Shown one piece after another: positions 55,336-64,000 of a stretch of 64,000 bases of DNA. The DNA lies in contig OZ026606.1 of assembly GCA_964020085.1 (NCBI GenBank), positions 16,091,280-16,155,279 of the forward strand. The letters run 5' to 3'. The notes beneath the pieces are model-generated. The model saw only the letters and a program-made list of their open reading frames with translations. It did no database searches and was not told where the DNA came from. Every line of letters starts with the position of its first letter. Positions within the stretch are counted from its first letter, which is position 1. The stretch comes from Micromussa lordhowensis. Lineage: Eukaryota; Cnidaria; Anthozoa; Scleractinia; Lobophylliidae. The translations under genes were made by a program, and so were the position numbers.

Positions 55336-58171
55336 TCCTATACTAATACCCTATGAATCTTATCTATTTTGAGTCCAAGACTGAGATAAAGTTGTAGATT
55401 TCTATAATGTAGAACATAATTTTTTTTGTTGCTGAGTGTAGGTATGAGTTTGTGTACGAGACCGGTTGATATCTTATATTTGTCTGAAATGTTTTTACAG
55501 TACTTGGATAACATACTGTCAACCACTTTTACTTTTTCTGGTCCCAGTGGGTAGTCATTATGTAGGTCATGTAGTTTTTCAGGGTATTCCAAGTCTACTT
55601 CCAGTATCAAACCCTTCTCACTATCTTCTTTATACTTAGCAAGGTCTATCTTATTAATCTGTTTTTCTGTCATCCATCTGAATCCGCCTGTTGGTAGATA
55701 CTGACTCATAGCCCAACCATAAAGGTTATTAGCATCAAGATACATGATATACTTTGAGGGTGCCATCTCATCGTATTCTTTCATGTATTTATTGTTTGCT
55801 TTACCATAACGATTGGCTATATAGCTTATACCACCACGCAGGCCTTTTTCAATGAACTGGAACATATCAATATCAGTCATTAGTTCAAGTTTAATGTTAG
55901 TCATCTTCAACATCGCATCCCATGAAAGCCCTGGGGATGTGAAGTAATGACAGGGATCAAGTTTGTAGTATTCAAGGCATGTCTTTCTAAAGCTTTCAAA
56001 TACATCGGCAAGTAATAAAATATCAGATGTTAGGTATAAGTCATGATACTCTCCCATATTCTTCATTGAGAATGTTTCCCAAACTTTTTTAGCATGTTCA
56101 TAATCATCATCTGAAATGTGTTCATCATTCAATACACTATAAAATTCTTCTTTTGATGGTAGTTGTTCTTTGAACTTTTCAAAACTATCCATATTAAATC
56201 ATAAGGATAATACACCTTTTCTAATCATCAAATCAAGCTTTTCATTATTAAATACTTGAGATGTATATTTAAATGATTCTTTTGGTATATTGTCCACTAA
56301 TTTATCCAAACTAGAACTCATGAATTGGAAACTATCAATAAAGGTAAAATGATTACCCAACATGAATGCCATGTATTTTTCCATATTATTTGGAAATGCA
56401 TTGATATTCATATGACATTGTATGTTTATTTACTATTTCACCAATCTCTTGCATTATGAAATGACTGTCATAACCTCTTAAATTATGGAATATAACAGGT
56501 ATTTTTAATTCTTCAGGATTTACTCTTAGTTTCAGATTACATTCTTGATGAGCTGAACCTCTATATTTACCAGTGATATGGCAGTGATCTCGAACTTTAG
56601 CATGTTCATCAGTATATTTTTTTACTACAAATATGACATTCTTCAGCTTTTTGAAATTTCTTCTCATCATCTTTCGTCATTTTCAATGGTTTATTGAATT
56701 CTTTTTTTATAACCTTTTTGCAATGTTTAACTTCTTCAAGCATGGCTTCCATGAATTTATTTACAGCTTGTTTTCCTCTGTATGCTCTTACAGCTTTACT
56801 GTATTTATCATCATAACAACATACTAATTTGTAACCATATCCACAGTCAGTATGTTTCTGATATGCCTCTGTATATGATTTGTTATTATTAGGTTGACAA
56901 CTGGATATCTTTTCTGTTATGGCCTCGAAGTCAGCGTAGATCACAAATGGCACAGGTTGTTGTTTATGGAAGTTGTTATATTTTAATATATTGTTATTCT
57001 TATCAGGCATTTTTACTGCTTGTGTTCCATTTACTGCGATACAGTTATCTTTATGATTATTTAATACTTTTTCAGAGCTGAAACATTGGAGACAAAACAT
57101 ACAGAAGTGCTTGCTTTCCTTGTGTTTTGTTTGATTGTACATGAATCTATTGAAATCTTCGACGAGCACATAGTGTTTATTTTTATCCTCAGTTATCAAT
57201 AATAATTCCATGTGATTTTCATATTTTTCTTTTGACACATAGATTGGATATGGTTGTTTGTTTTCATATAACCAAATACATTGATATTAATCTCATTTTG
57301 CTTTTCAATTTTATTGTACTGCTTTGTTGTAACTGGGAATTCAATTCCAGAGTAATCCAATTTATTAATGTATTCTTTATCAGATTTTTTAATTCGCTGT
57401 GGGTTTTTATCTTGAGGATTCAAATGTCTGATATGACACCATCTGAAGCATTCATTGTCTTCATTCTTCATATTAATTAATCCCTTTCTGCTATTTCTCA
57501 GTTCTTGTGGAAGTTCAATATATGAAGATCCTTTCATTGGTTCATATTGTACAATATTGAGATAATGATTGTTTACTGATTCAACAGTCCAACCAGAACC
57601 TTCAGTTCAATACTTGTTGTTCTGATAATTGTAGTGATCCATAGATTTCTATGTTGTTGATAATAGTTTGTGGTTTGCTATTGAAATATGCTGATTTATA
57701 TATTAATTCTTTACCTGACATTTTTGTAAATGTTACCTTAAGCGTTTCAATCACTTTTAAACCTTTCATGGATGTTAGTATTTTTGTGATATGATATTCA
57801 ATAGCCTTTCTTGTTGATTGTAGTTGTGCTAAGGGGTCTTTGTTATTTTTTATACCAATTTCATAAGACTTCGTGTAGCCTTTCAGATCAGCTTTAATAT
57901 CCACTTGCTCTATCTTAGTCCTTGGTAATGGTGTAGGTTTTTTGGTTCTTGGTTTTGGTGTTGGTTTGTAATCATCCCTAAATTCTAAAGGTGGAAGAAT
58001 TATGTTTTCTTCATAATCCTGTACCATCTGCTTCACACTCTTACGAGGGGCTGGGATTGGTTGCTGTTGTAACAACTGTTTTATTTCCAAATTCTGTTTG
58101 ATCAGCAAGCTGATTAATTGAGATTTGGTAAGATCGCGGAGGTTGTTAGTGTTCATATTATTGGTTGACAT

Positions 58172-59473
58172 AATTTTTATGTAATTATAACTAGGTATAC
58201 CTATCGATAGAGTGCCAACGAGCGAATAATTTGTGCTATAATAAGGGGTTTATTAATACAGCATAACGGATTTTTGGTTCTCTTCTGTTGCAAACATTAC
58301 CGAGAGAAAATTATTACGCGTTTACCGGCCGGTAACGTTCGTCACGCAATCCCTGAATATCAAGAGTATTGGAATGTATCGCTGCTCGGTCGAACTGACT
58401 TTCAGTTCAATATGATGGGCAAAGTCAAAGTGAACACGCTAGTTTGATTGATGAACACGACTCGTTTAATTCTGTGGCAAAACAGATCCGATTTGTATTT
58501 TGAACACTGGATTCGACTGTATGATAAACACGCTCGTTCAGTTCTGTTCGGAAACACTGCCGACTCAACCTTCAGTTCGATATGCTAGATTTCAAAACTG
58601 GATTTGCTCTAGTGGTTCGACTGGTAAACACAATCTTTCCAAAAAAGCTGCCCGATGGAACTTTCAGTTCGATATAGGTAAACAGAGAAGGAATACATTG
58701 TTTCGATTCATGAACACACTCTGTGGTGAACACGCTGGTTCGTTTTCGTGTCGATTTTGTGTCTTGGATTTGCTCTTGTCTGACAGTTTTCCTGAATATT
58801 CGAATTAGAAGAAGAGTTTTGTTAAGGGTACGCTCCCCAATTGAACTTTCATTTCGATAAAGTGAGAGACTGGAGGAAACACGCTGATTCGATGTGTTCT
58901 GAGACTATGAAATTGTTCACAGTTGGATAAACACAACAGCAAAGAAAACAATGATATTCCACGAGACAAGTCTAGATGTAACGCGCCTCCTGATTGGCTA
59001 AAAACTACAATAGCTCGAATAGTTCCGTCCTTGCAATTGGCTCAAACTGAGCCATTGTTACATCTTACACCTTACAGTTACACTTTTCAGAGCTCGATCG
59101 GGAATTTTTTCGCATACGCCATTCTTCGCGCGGCACTATTCTCTGCCGCCTCGCCAGCCGAGCGTCTTCGCTCGGCTGGCTCGTTGGCAATAAGTGCACC
59201 TAACCCCCAAATTTTTTTCCGCTTAATGGAATCTACTTGTTATTCGAAGCATTTGGGCGGAAAAATTTTTGAATTTGGTTGAATCCTCGATTTTCTATGG
59301 CCCGCCGAAAACACTAAAATTGCCCTAAATCGGCGCCATTTTGGTTGCACGACCGAGTTCTGGGGAGAATGGGTCCAGCGGTTGTTGTGACGTCTACCCA
59401 GGAACGAAACGTGTTACTCCGCCAGTCATTTCACTGTAGTTGCTGCGTTACTCGCGAAGAATGTGCTGCTAAA
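58172..59473. other. Intergenic region with degenerate tandem repeats
   Basis: Between 58395 and 58890 a loose repeat recurs: GAACACGCT or AAACACGCT followed by a CTTTCAGTTCGATAT-type motif (near 58401, 58571, 58664 and 58846), suggesting a heavily diverged unit of about 90 bp. A perfect 12-bp stem, GCCAGCCGAGCG and CGCTCGGCTGGC with loop TCTT, is at 59153-59180. A 119-codon frame at 58923-59282 crosses the hairpin and has no recognisable domain. GCGCCATTTTGG (59332-59343) resembles a YY1-type site upstream of the THAP exon. Confidence 0.45.
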
Positions 59474-59788
59474 ATGCCTACTAGGCGTGTAAAAGGTGTT
59501 GTAGCAACACCCCAGACTTAGAAAATGGAATAGCGCTCCACTCTATTCCATATTTTGGTGACGATCGGCCGCAAGCGAAAAAAAGACGGAAAAAGTGGGT
59601 GGACTTTGTAAAGCAAAAGAGAGCGAAGTGGGAGCCTTCGAAGAACTCGGCCATCTGTTCAGTGCACTTCAAACCAGAAGATTTCAAATGTTTGGTCTCA
59701 AGTTTGCCTGGGCAAAGAACACCTTCTATCCCTCGTCTAAACAGGGTCGACTTTGGGGTCAATGCCTTTCCGACATTTCATGCCGCGG
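59474..59788 (+). pseudogene. THAP zinc-finger exon with a one-base frame break
   Basis: From ATG at 59474 the first residues MPTRR fit a THAP start. A one-base shift within the next few codons is needed to enter the frame carrying the rest: CCSNTPDLENGIALHSIPYF, then KKWVDFVKQKRAKWEPSKNS, AICSVHFKPEDF and NAFPTF. The C2CH zinc pattern, the invariant Pro, Trp and Phe, and an AVPTIF-like motif are present, so the 80-90-residue DNA-binding fold is complete apart from the frame break. A donor-like G|GTAAAG follows at 59789; no next exon was found. THAP domains occur in host regulators and in P-element and ISL2EU-type transposases. The break may be real decay or a base-call error. Confidence 0.78.
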
Positions 59789-60530
59789 GTAAAGTGTAAA
59801 ATGAGGTGACTAGCCTACACGACTCCTACGGTTCGTGACATTTGTACATTTGCCGTTCTCTGTTCGGTCTCTCGACCTTTCTGTTGCTTCGCTCGTGTTT
59901 ATGAAGGGCACTTCATGTTGTGTTACAGAGAAGAATTTTTAGTAGAACTGAGCCGTTAGACTGAGCTATAGCAAATTTAGAGGTCATTGGTCTGCATAGT
60001 TTCCGCTGTTATCGGCATGTCGCTTTGCAGAGTTTGACACCTCTGTAATTTGCCATGTGTTTATACATTGCTTAGGCTCATCTCTAATGCAAGATATGTC
60101 TCCAAGAATATGCTTTCGAGGGACAAAATATGAAATTTACCGTGAACATGTTGCTTACTTGCATCAGATAGTGTGACGCCGGGCCCGGCTGTTTGATAAA
60201 ACTGCATGCAAGTACAGTATGTAGATTCTTATCACGGATATCATATTTGTCCTCTTACGTTTTTCGTCGGAGACACCGTAGCTTTACTTCGAGAAAGCTA
60301 TACGTTTGTCTAGGGTCGTTCTTATGTTTCTTGCATATATCTGATCGAGCTTATGTTTCTCGCGCTCGATGTTTAGGTTTATTCCTCCTTTTGTTCGTTC
60401 TGACACCACATGATTAAAATGTAGCTGTTTACGCGCAGTCGAAAACCGTGAGAAGGTCTGTTTATTTATTTCCAACACCCGACAATAAAAACACATTGGA
60501 AACATAACTACTAACAAGAAATGTGGGTTG
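59789..60530. other. Spacer downstream of the THAP exon
   Basis: No recognisable coding exon. On the minus strand AATAAATAAA at 60461-60470 lies about 60 bp past the stop of the P2RX7-domain gene and is its best polyadenylation-signal candidate; another AATAAA is at 60378-60383. Confidence 0.5.
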
Positions 60531-61519
60531 TCAGTCCTCCTCGTCAAGATCGAATCCTGTGAAATGGTCATCTTTGCCGACCGGAAACTGCTTTCTGATG
60601 GTGATGTAAGCACACGCGGGTAAGGGAATCCTCTTGTTTCCCGGCAAGAATTCCGTAAACCAATCTTGAAAATATCCGGTATGAAATGCCGCGCAAAAAC
60701 CTACAATTGATGACAACAACAATTACTAAGCAAGAGACATACTGAAAGCGATAAAGAGAGAAAGAGGTGTGGTATTTCCGTCGTCGATGAAAATCACTCG
60801 GAGAATATACAATGTACATGTGGGGAATGAAGCGACAGGGAAGGGAAATAGTGCGACTTACTTTTCCTCAGATCCTGTTTGACGGTACTTCTGTTTGCCT
60901 TTAGTTCGGTATTTTTCTGCTGCTAGTCGGAGACTCCACTTTTGTAAGCAAATTGCGTTGAAGCCAGGGTGCGCCGTGATACATTTTAACTTTTGCTCGT
61001 TCGCGGCAAGATCTTGCAGAACAAGTTCGCTGCTCATAGATTCTACGCAACCTTCCAGCTCTTGACAGCAGTAACACTCGCTTATGTTTTGTATATAGTC
61101 AACCGCACAGTTTCCACGAGCACCTTTTAAAACATCAAACAAGAACATTCGAGACGAACGCAGAAATTATTTGTATTTAAGTCAAACAAAGTCAAATGAA
61201 AGGAATGATCTTATTGTTATAAGGTGACGGAAATCGAGAGAACAGCTTACCATTCACTAACAGCTACTGAGCCGTCGAGCCGGCCATTAAGCTTTATTTC
61301 AAGCTCCTCATTTGCCCTCAATTCCTGCTCGTACCTAGCCGTCCACACTTCATCTGCAAGCGGCTCGTCAGCGAATAAGTTTTCTTCGTCCCGTGAAGAA
61401 TCGCTCTCTTTGCGGACTGCAGTGCGCTGCCGAGCGTTGTCAATTTCCACTTCAGGTATAAAGTTTATATCGGAGTCGTCGGAATCAAAACTCATTTCTG
61501 ACTCCGAAGAGGAAGACAT
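60531..61519 (-). pseudogene. P2X7-receptor C-terminal-domain protein, three exons with two frame breaks
   Basis: Exon 1 (61251-61519) encodes an acidic Ser-rich start (MSSSSESEMSFDSDDSDINF) and ends at SEW with donor G|GTAAGC. Exon 2 (60862-61123) holds ECYCCQELEGC and LKCITAHPGFNAICLQKWSL. Exon 3 (60531-60700) holds SYRIFSRLVYGIL, then RIPLPACAYITIRKQFPVGK and FTGFDLDEED. This is the P2RX7_C zinc-binding domain, which in cnidarians often occurs without a channel. Splice phases match, but a one-base loss just inside exon 2 (at the expected third Cys of a WCxCGxC motif) and a shift in exon 3 between GILAGKQ and RIPLPAC break the frame. It is either a pseudogene or a gene with uncorrected sequencing indels. 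Confidence 0.8.
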
Positions 61520-62267
61520 CTCGATCTTCTAGCGAAAATTTGGACGCTTTAGAGCTAAAACGTACAAAAGCAAGTATTTTACCGTGCGACTGTAATTGTT
61601 GTTGCCTATTATTTTCAGTTAAGTATTGTTGACGAGTTAAGTATTAGTCTGTTACGTATTAGGAACGCCTCGATATCGTATGTCAGACCTCGTGCGTTGT
61701 CGTTTGCGATAGTCATTTCAGTCATAGAGCTTATTGCGAAGGTTACTCCGATACGCTTATCTTGCGACTTGTGTGTATTCAGGCGTTACAGAGAGGACAA
61801 TCGGTAAGCGTGTATTTATTTCCTTAGCCTTGTCATTTCATTTCTTGATCAATTGTTGTATTAGTAGATTTCCACGCGCTTCTGTGATTCAATATGTATT
61901 CGTGTTATGTAATGGTTATTTTAGTTTTAGTCTTAAGTGTCGCTTAGACTAGGTTTTTGATTGTATTTTAGTTTGACGGTTTTGGACATCAATCACGATA
62001 AATAAGAATAAATCACGTTGGAATTGTAATAAGCCTTTGGTGTTTAAAATCAGTACTTTGAGCGAAGTCCTCGTAATCTGCGCTGCGTGTGTATCCTTTA
62101 ATTGAGACATTTCGAAGTTATCACGTCGCCTGGAGTTATAGTAAAACGATTACTCGAGAACGATTAAGAGTGCAGAGGATCTTCTGTTCGCCGGATCCTA
62201 CAAGTATCATCATTTAGACAATAACTACCGAAAGAAACATGCCATTAAATCAAAGAAGTAAGAACCT
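61520..62267 (+). other. Likely 5' LTR/leader region of the BEL/Pao element
   Basis: No gene. As the sequence before a BEL gag it should contain the 5' LTR and primer-binding site. A possible LTR start, TGTTGACGAGTTAAG, is at 61627, and AATAAA-bearing sequence (GATAAATAAGAATAAATC) is near 61998-62015. I could not identify the LTR end or a tRNA-complementary site, and the 3' LTR lies outside the window. Confidence 0.4.
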
Positions 62268-63350
62268 ATGGCCGATAGCGTAGCGGAAGGTTTAGAATTT
62301 CTTGTAGACCACGCGGAATTCGAAGAATCAGACGATGAGCATAAAGTGCCGCGTCAAAGCTCCAGAGAAAAACATCCAACCGTAAAGATGTCCGAATATT
62401 TACGAAATCTTCGCCTTCAAGCCTTTAAAACGGCAAAAAGGTCTTGGAGAAAACAAATTAATTTCGTGCATTCGATCCTCGTGGCTCGAAAGGACATCAC
62501 GTCCCTCACGGCAGGGTGCGAAGATCTTGAGAGGAAAATGACGCAATTATCTTTGTCACACGATGCATTAGAGGCCGTAGTGGAAGACGAGGCAGAGAGA
62601 AATCGCTTATACGAGGAATTTGAAGTTGTTTCTCGCGAAAACAATGAAGCCCTGAGAATGGTCAGCGAACGAATTAATTGCTTGCAGCAAGAACATGACT
62701 CTAAGAGTTCAACGATTTCGCAATCGACCAAAACAAGCAAAATTTCTGATAAGTCAAGCCGTAAATCTTCTCGTTCGTCCTCTCGCTACTCATCGCTATC
62801 TTTGCGGCAAAAGAGAGTACAACTTGAGGGAGACATCGCCTCTCTAAGAGCTACGATGGCGCTCGCTAAGGAGAGACAAGAAAAGGAAATAGAACACCGA
62901 GCGAAAATGGACGAGATGCAAAGAAAAAGGATGGAAATTGCGCGAGAAGAAGAACGCGCCAAAGAAGAATTAAAGGCTTTAGAAGAGAATTTTCGGATCA
63001 AACAAGAACTAGTTAAGAAAGAAGCCCAAATGATCGCGTCCATTAAACATGAAGAGCGAGACCGCCATGTTTTCCGAGACGAATTTCCTGTTAGTCCCCC
63101 CGCGGACACTGACTCGAAAGCGCTTTTAGAGAAGTTTCTTGATGACCAATTTGCGTCAGTGTCCAATGTAAAAGTATCCGTGTCAGAACAGCTGCCTTTC
63201 GTCCCGGCTCCATGGACACCAGGTTGCAAACTTAAAGAAAGCATCACTGAACCAGGAAAGCCAAACTTCAATTCACTGAGTCCCTGCACTCCGTTCACTG
63301 AACCAATCTACACTTCAGCAAAGACTCCTCATGCCAACCCCCTCACATAA
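62268..63350 (+). CDS. BEL/Pao retrotransposon, N-terminal gag coiled-coil region
   Basis: 360 codons from MADSVAEGLEFLVDHAEFEE to a TAA at 63348-63350. The protein is very charged, with a basic patch (LRLQAFKTAKRSWRKQ), a serine-rich stretch (SSRKSSRSSSRYSSLSL) and a long predicted coiled coil, about residues 180-265, rich in Glu, Lys and Arg (REEERAKEELKALEENF). Such regions precede DUF1759 in BEL/Pao polyproteins and probably serve Gag multimerisation. The next frame (63360 onward) is in the same phase only three codons later, so this stop splits one ancestral polyprotein. The start ATG has a good context (CCTATGG). Confidence 0.75.
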   Translation: MADSVAEGLEFLVDHAEFEESDDEHKVPRQSSREKHPTVKMSEYLRNLRLQAFKTAKRSWRKQINFVHSILVARKDITSLTAGCEDLERKMTQLSLSHDALEAVVEDEAERNRLYEEFEVVSRENNEALRMVSERINCLQQEHDSKSSTISQSTKTSKISDKSSRKSSRSSSRYSSLSLRQKRVQLEGDIASLRATMALAKERQEKEIEHRAKMDEMQRKRMEIAREEERAKEELKALEENFRIKQELVKKEAQMIASIKHEERDRHVFRDEFPVSPPADTDSKALLEKFLDDQFASVSNVKVSVSEQLPFVPAPWTPGCKLKESITEPGKPNFNSLSPCTPFTEPIYTSAKTPHANPLT

Positions 63351-64000
63351 ACTTCAAGAATGACCTACCCGTCACCGGCTAACATAGACAAACATGAGTA
63401 CGAATACCTTTCACCAACAGACAGAAATGCAGAAAGCCAGGTTCAATCAAAACTAATCGAAGTCGCGAAGCTATTAGCGGAAACCCAAAACCAAAGCCGT
63501 CTTCCGCTCCCCGAGCCAGGAATATTCGATGGAGATCTGTTGCAATATCCCGTCTGGCTAAAGGCATTCGAAACTCTCATAGAAGGACGAGCTGTTAAAC
63601 CAAATGAAAGACTTCATTTTCTTGGGAATTACGTAAAGGGCGAAGCTAAAGAAGTCGTTGATAGCTTTTTGCTCCTAGACTCAGAAGATGCGTACGACAA
63701 GGCCAAAGAGATGCTCAAGAAACGCTTTGGCGATCCCTTTGCCGTAGCAGCAACCTGCCGCAAGAAACTCGAATCGTGGCCGAAGATTAATCCAAATGAC
63801 AGTATTGCCTTAAGAAAATATTCAGATTTCTTAGTCCAATGTCAAAAGTTAATGGAGAAGATAGGAAGCCTTCGCGTTCTAAACGATGACCATGAAAACC
63901 GGAAACTCGTTTCAAAGCTACCGAAATGGGCTAGTAATCGCTGGAGCCGACTCGCATTTAACTGGAAGGGGCAAAACGAAGTCTTCCCTCCCTTCTCGGA
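63351..64000 (+). CDS. BEL/Pao retrotransposon DUF1759 region (runs off the window)
   Basis: Open to the end of the window, with its first ATG at 63360 in the same phase as the preceding frame. It carries the DUF1759 hallmark of BEL/Pao Gag: LPLPEPGIFDGDLLQYPVWL, KPNERLHFLGNYVKGEAK, YDKAKEMLKKRFGDPFAVA and WPKINPND. Protease, reverse transcriptase, RNase H and integrase would follow outside the window. The single TAA before it may be a lesion or a readthrough site. Neighbouring THAP and P2RX7-domain remnants are on the other side of the putative LTR and are unrelated to it. Confidence 0.88.

Larger units (their letters stand above)
50530..58171 (-). pseudogene. Protein-primed family B DNA polymerase (Polinton/Maverick type), broken
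   Basis: Minus-strand pieces in order: 57602-58171 (proline-rich N-terminal region, PIPAPRK), 57196-57537, 56609-57238 (C2H2-like finger FCMFCLQCF; Exo I YADFEAIT), 56386-56670 (endonuclease VII-like HNH part VRDHCHITGKYRG; Exo II HNLRGYDSHF), 56199-56411, 55338-56192 (Exo III YLTSDILLLADVFE; Pol A YLDANNLYGWAMS), 50713-51381 (Pol B NNSVFGKTMEN; Pol C FTDTDS). The C-terminus continues after an in-frame TAA at 50713 to a natural stop near 50530. All polymerase and exonuclease motifs are visible but spread over different frames. The gene is split between Pol A and Pol B by about 3.9 kb of nested transposons (51403-55335). Such enzymes replicate Polintons and related elements. No Polinton integrase, ATPase or capsid gene is seen nearby. 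Confidence 0.87.

Noticed and set aside
58923..59282. 119-codon + strand frame
   Set aside because: No recognisable domain, and it passes through a perfect 12-bp hairpin; likely chance in a GC-richer spot.
61627..62109. A defined BEL 5' LTR
   Set aside because: A TGT...ACA span can be drawn, but several alternatives exist and the 3' LTR is outside the window, so boundaries cannot be supported.
62417..63298. Minus-strand frames of 107 and 170 codons
   Set aside because: Antisense shadows of the BEL gag coding sequence.

Overview
This is eukaryotic DNA, most likely from a cnidarian and probably a stony coral. The evidence is spliced genes with GT-AG introns, a secreted PAN/Apple-EGF-discoidin (F5/8 type C) gene, and a dense mixture of Penelope-like, CR1/Jockey-type LINE, Gypsy, BEL/Pao, Crypton-like, Mutator-like, piggyBac-like and Polinton-type sequences typical of cnidarian genomes. 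The species cannot be named from sequence alone. No bacterial features, CRISPR arrays, rRNAs or tRNAs were seen.

Layout. (1) 1-16696: a near-uniform 59-bp satellite in + orientation (about 283 units). (2) 16.7-20.1 kb: a unique arm containing nested small transposons and a conserved promoter-like module, then a 37-bp minisatellite. (3) 20.1-20.9 kb: an internally deleted LINE. (4) 24.6-28.0 kb: an apparently intact four-exon gene on the minus strand encoding a 308-residue secreted PAN-EGF-discoidin protein. (5) 29.0-29.4 kb: a Penelope-like 3' end. (6) 31.3-37.5 kb: a decayed paralogue of the same gene, with a Mutator-like element (exact 9-bp target duplication) in one intron. (7) 39.0-50.3 kb: a mirror-image copy of region 2 followed by the same satellite in opposite orientation (about 164 units, far more diverged). 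The two arrays point toward each other across about 23.6 kb. (8) 50.5-58.2 kb: a broken protein-primed family B DNA polymerase (Polinton/Maverick type). It is split by a TIR element that itself holds a 5'-truncated Gypsy element flanked by a 104-bp direct duplication. (9) 59.5-61.5 kb: a THAP zinc-finger exon and a convergent three-exon P2RX7 C-terminal-domain gene, each with single-base frame breaks. (10) 62.3 kb to the end: the start of a BEL/Pao retrotransposon whose gag-pol frame is interrupted by one in-frame stop.

The only host gene that reads cleanly is the PAN-EGF-discoidin gene. The most unusual structures are the inverted composite repeat that carries the satellite (with a CRE/CCAAT/TATA-like module kept in both arms), the long target duplication around the Gypsy fragment, and the birth-and-death pair of discoidin genes. 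Many open frames at the left end are by-products of the satellite, whose 59-bp period makes all three forward frames open at once; I do not call them genes.
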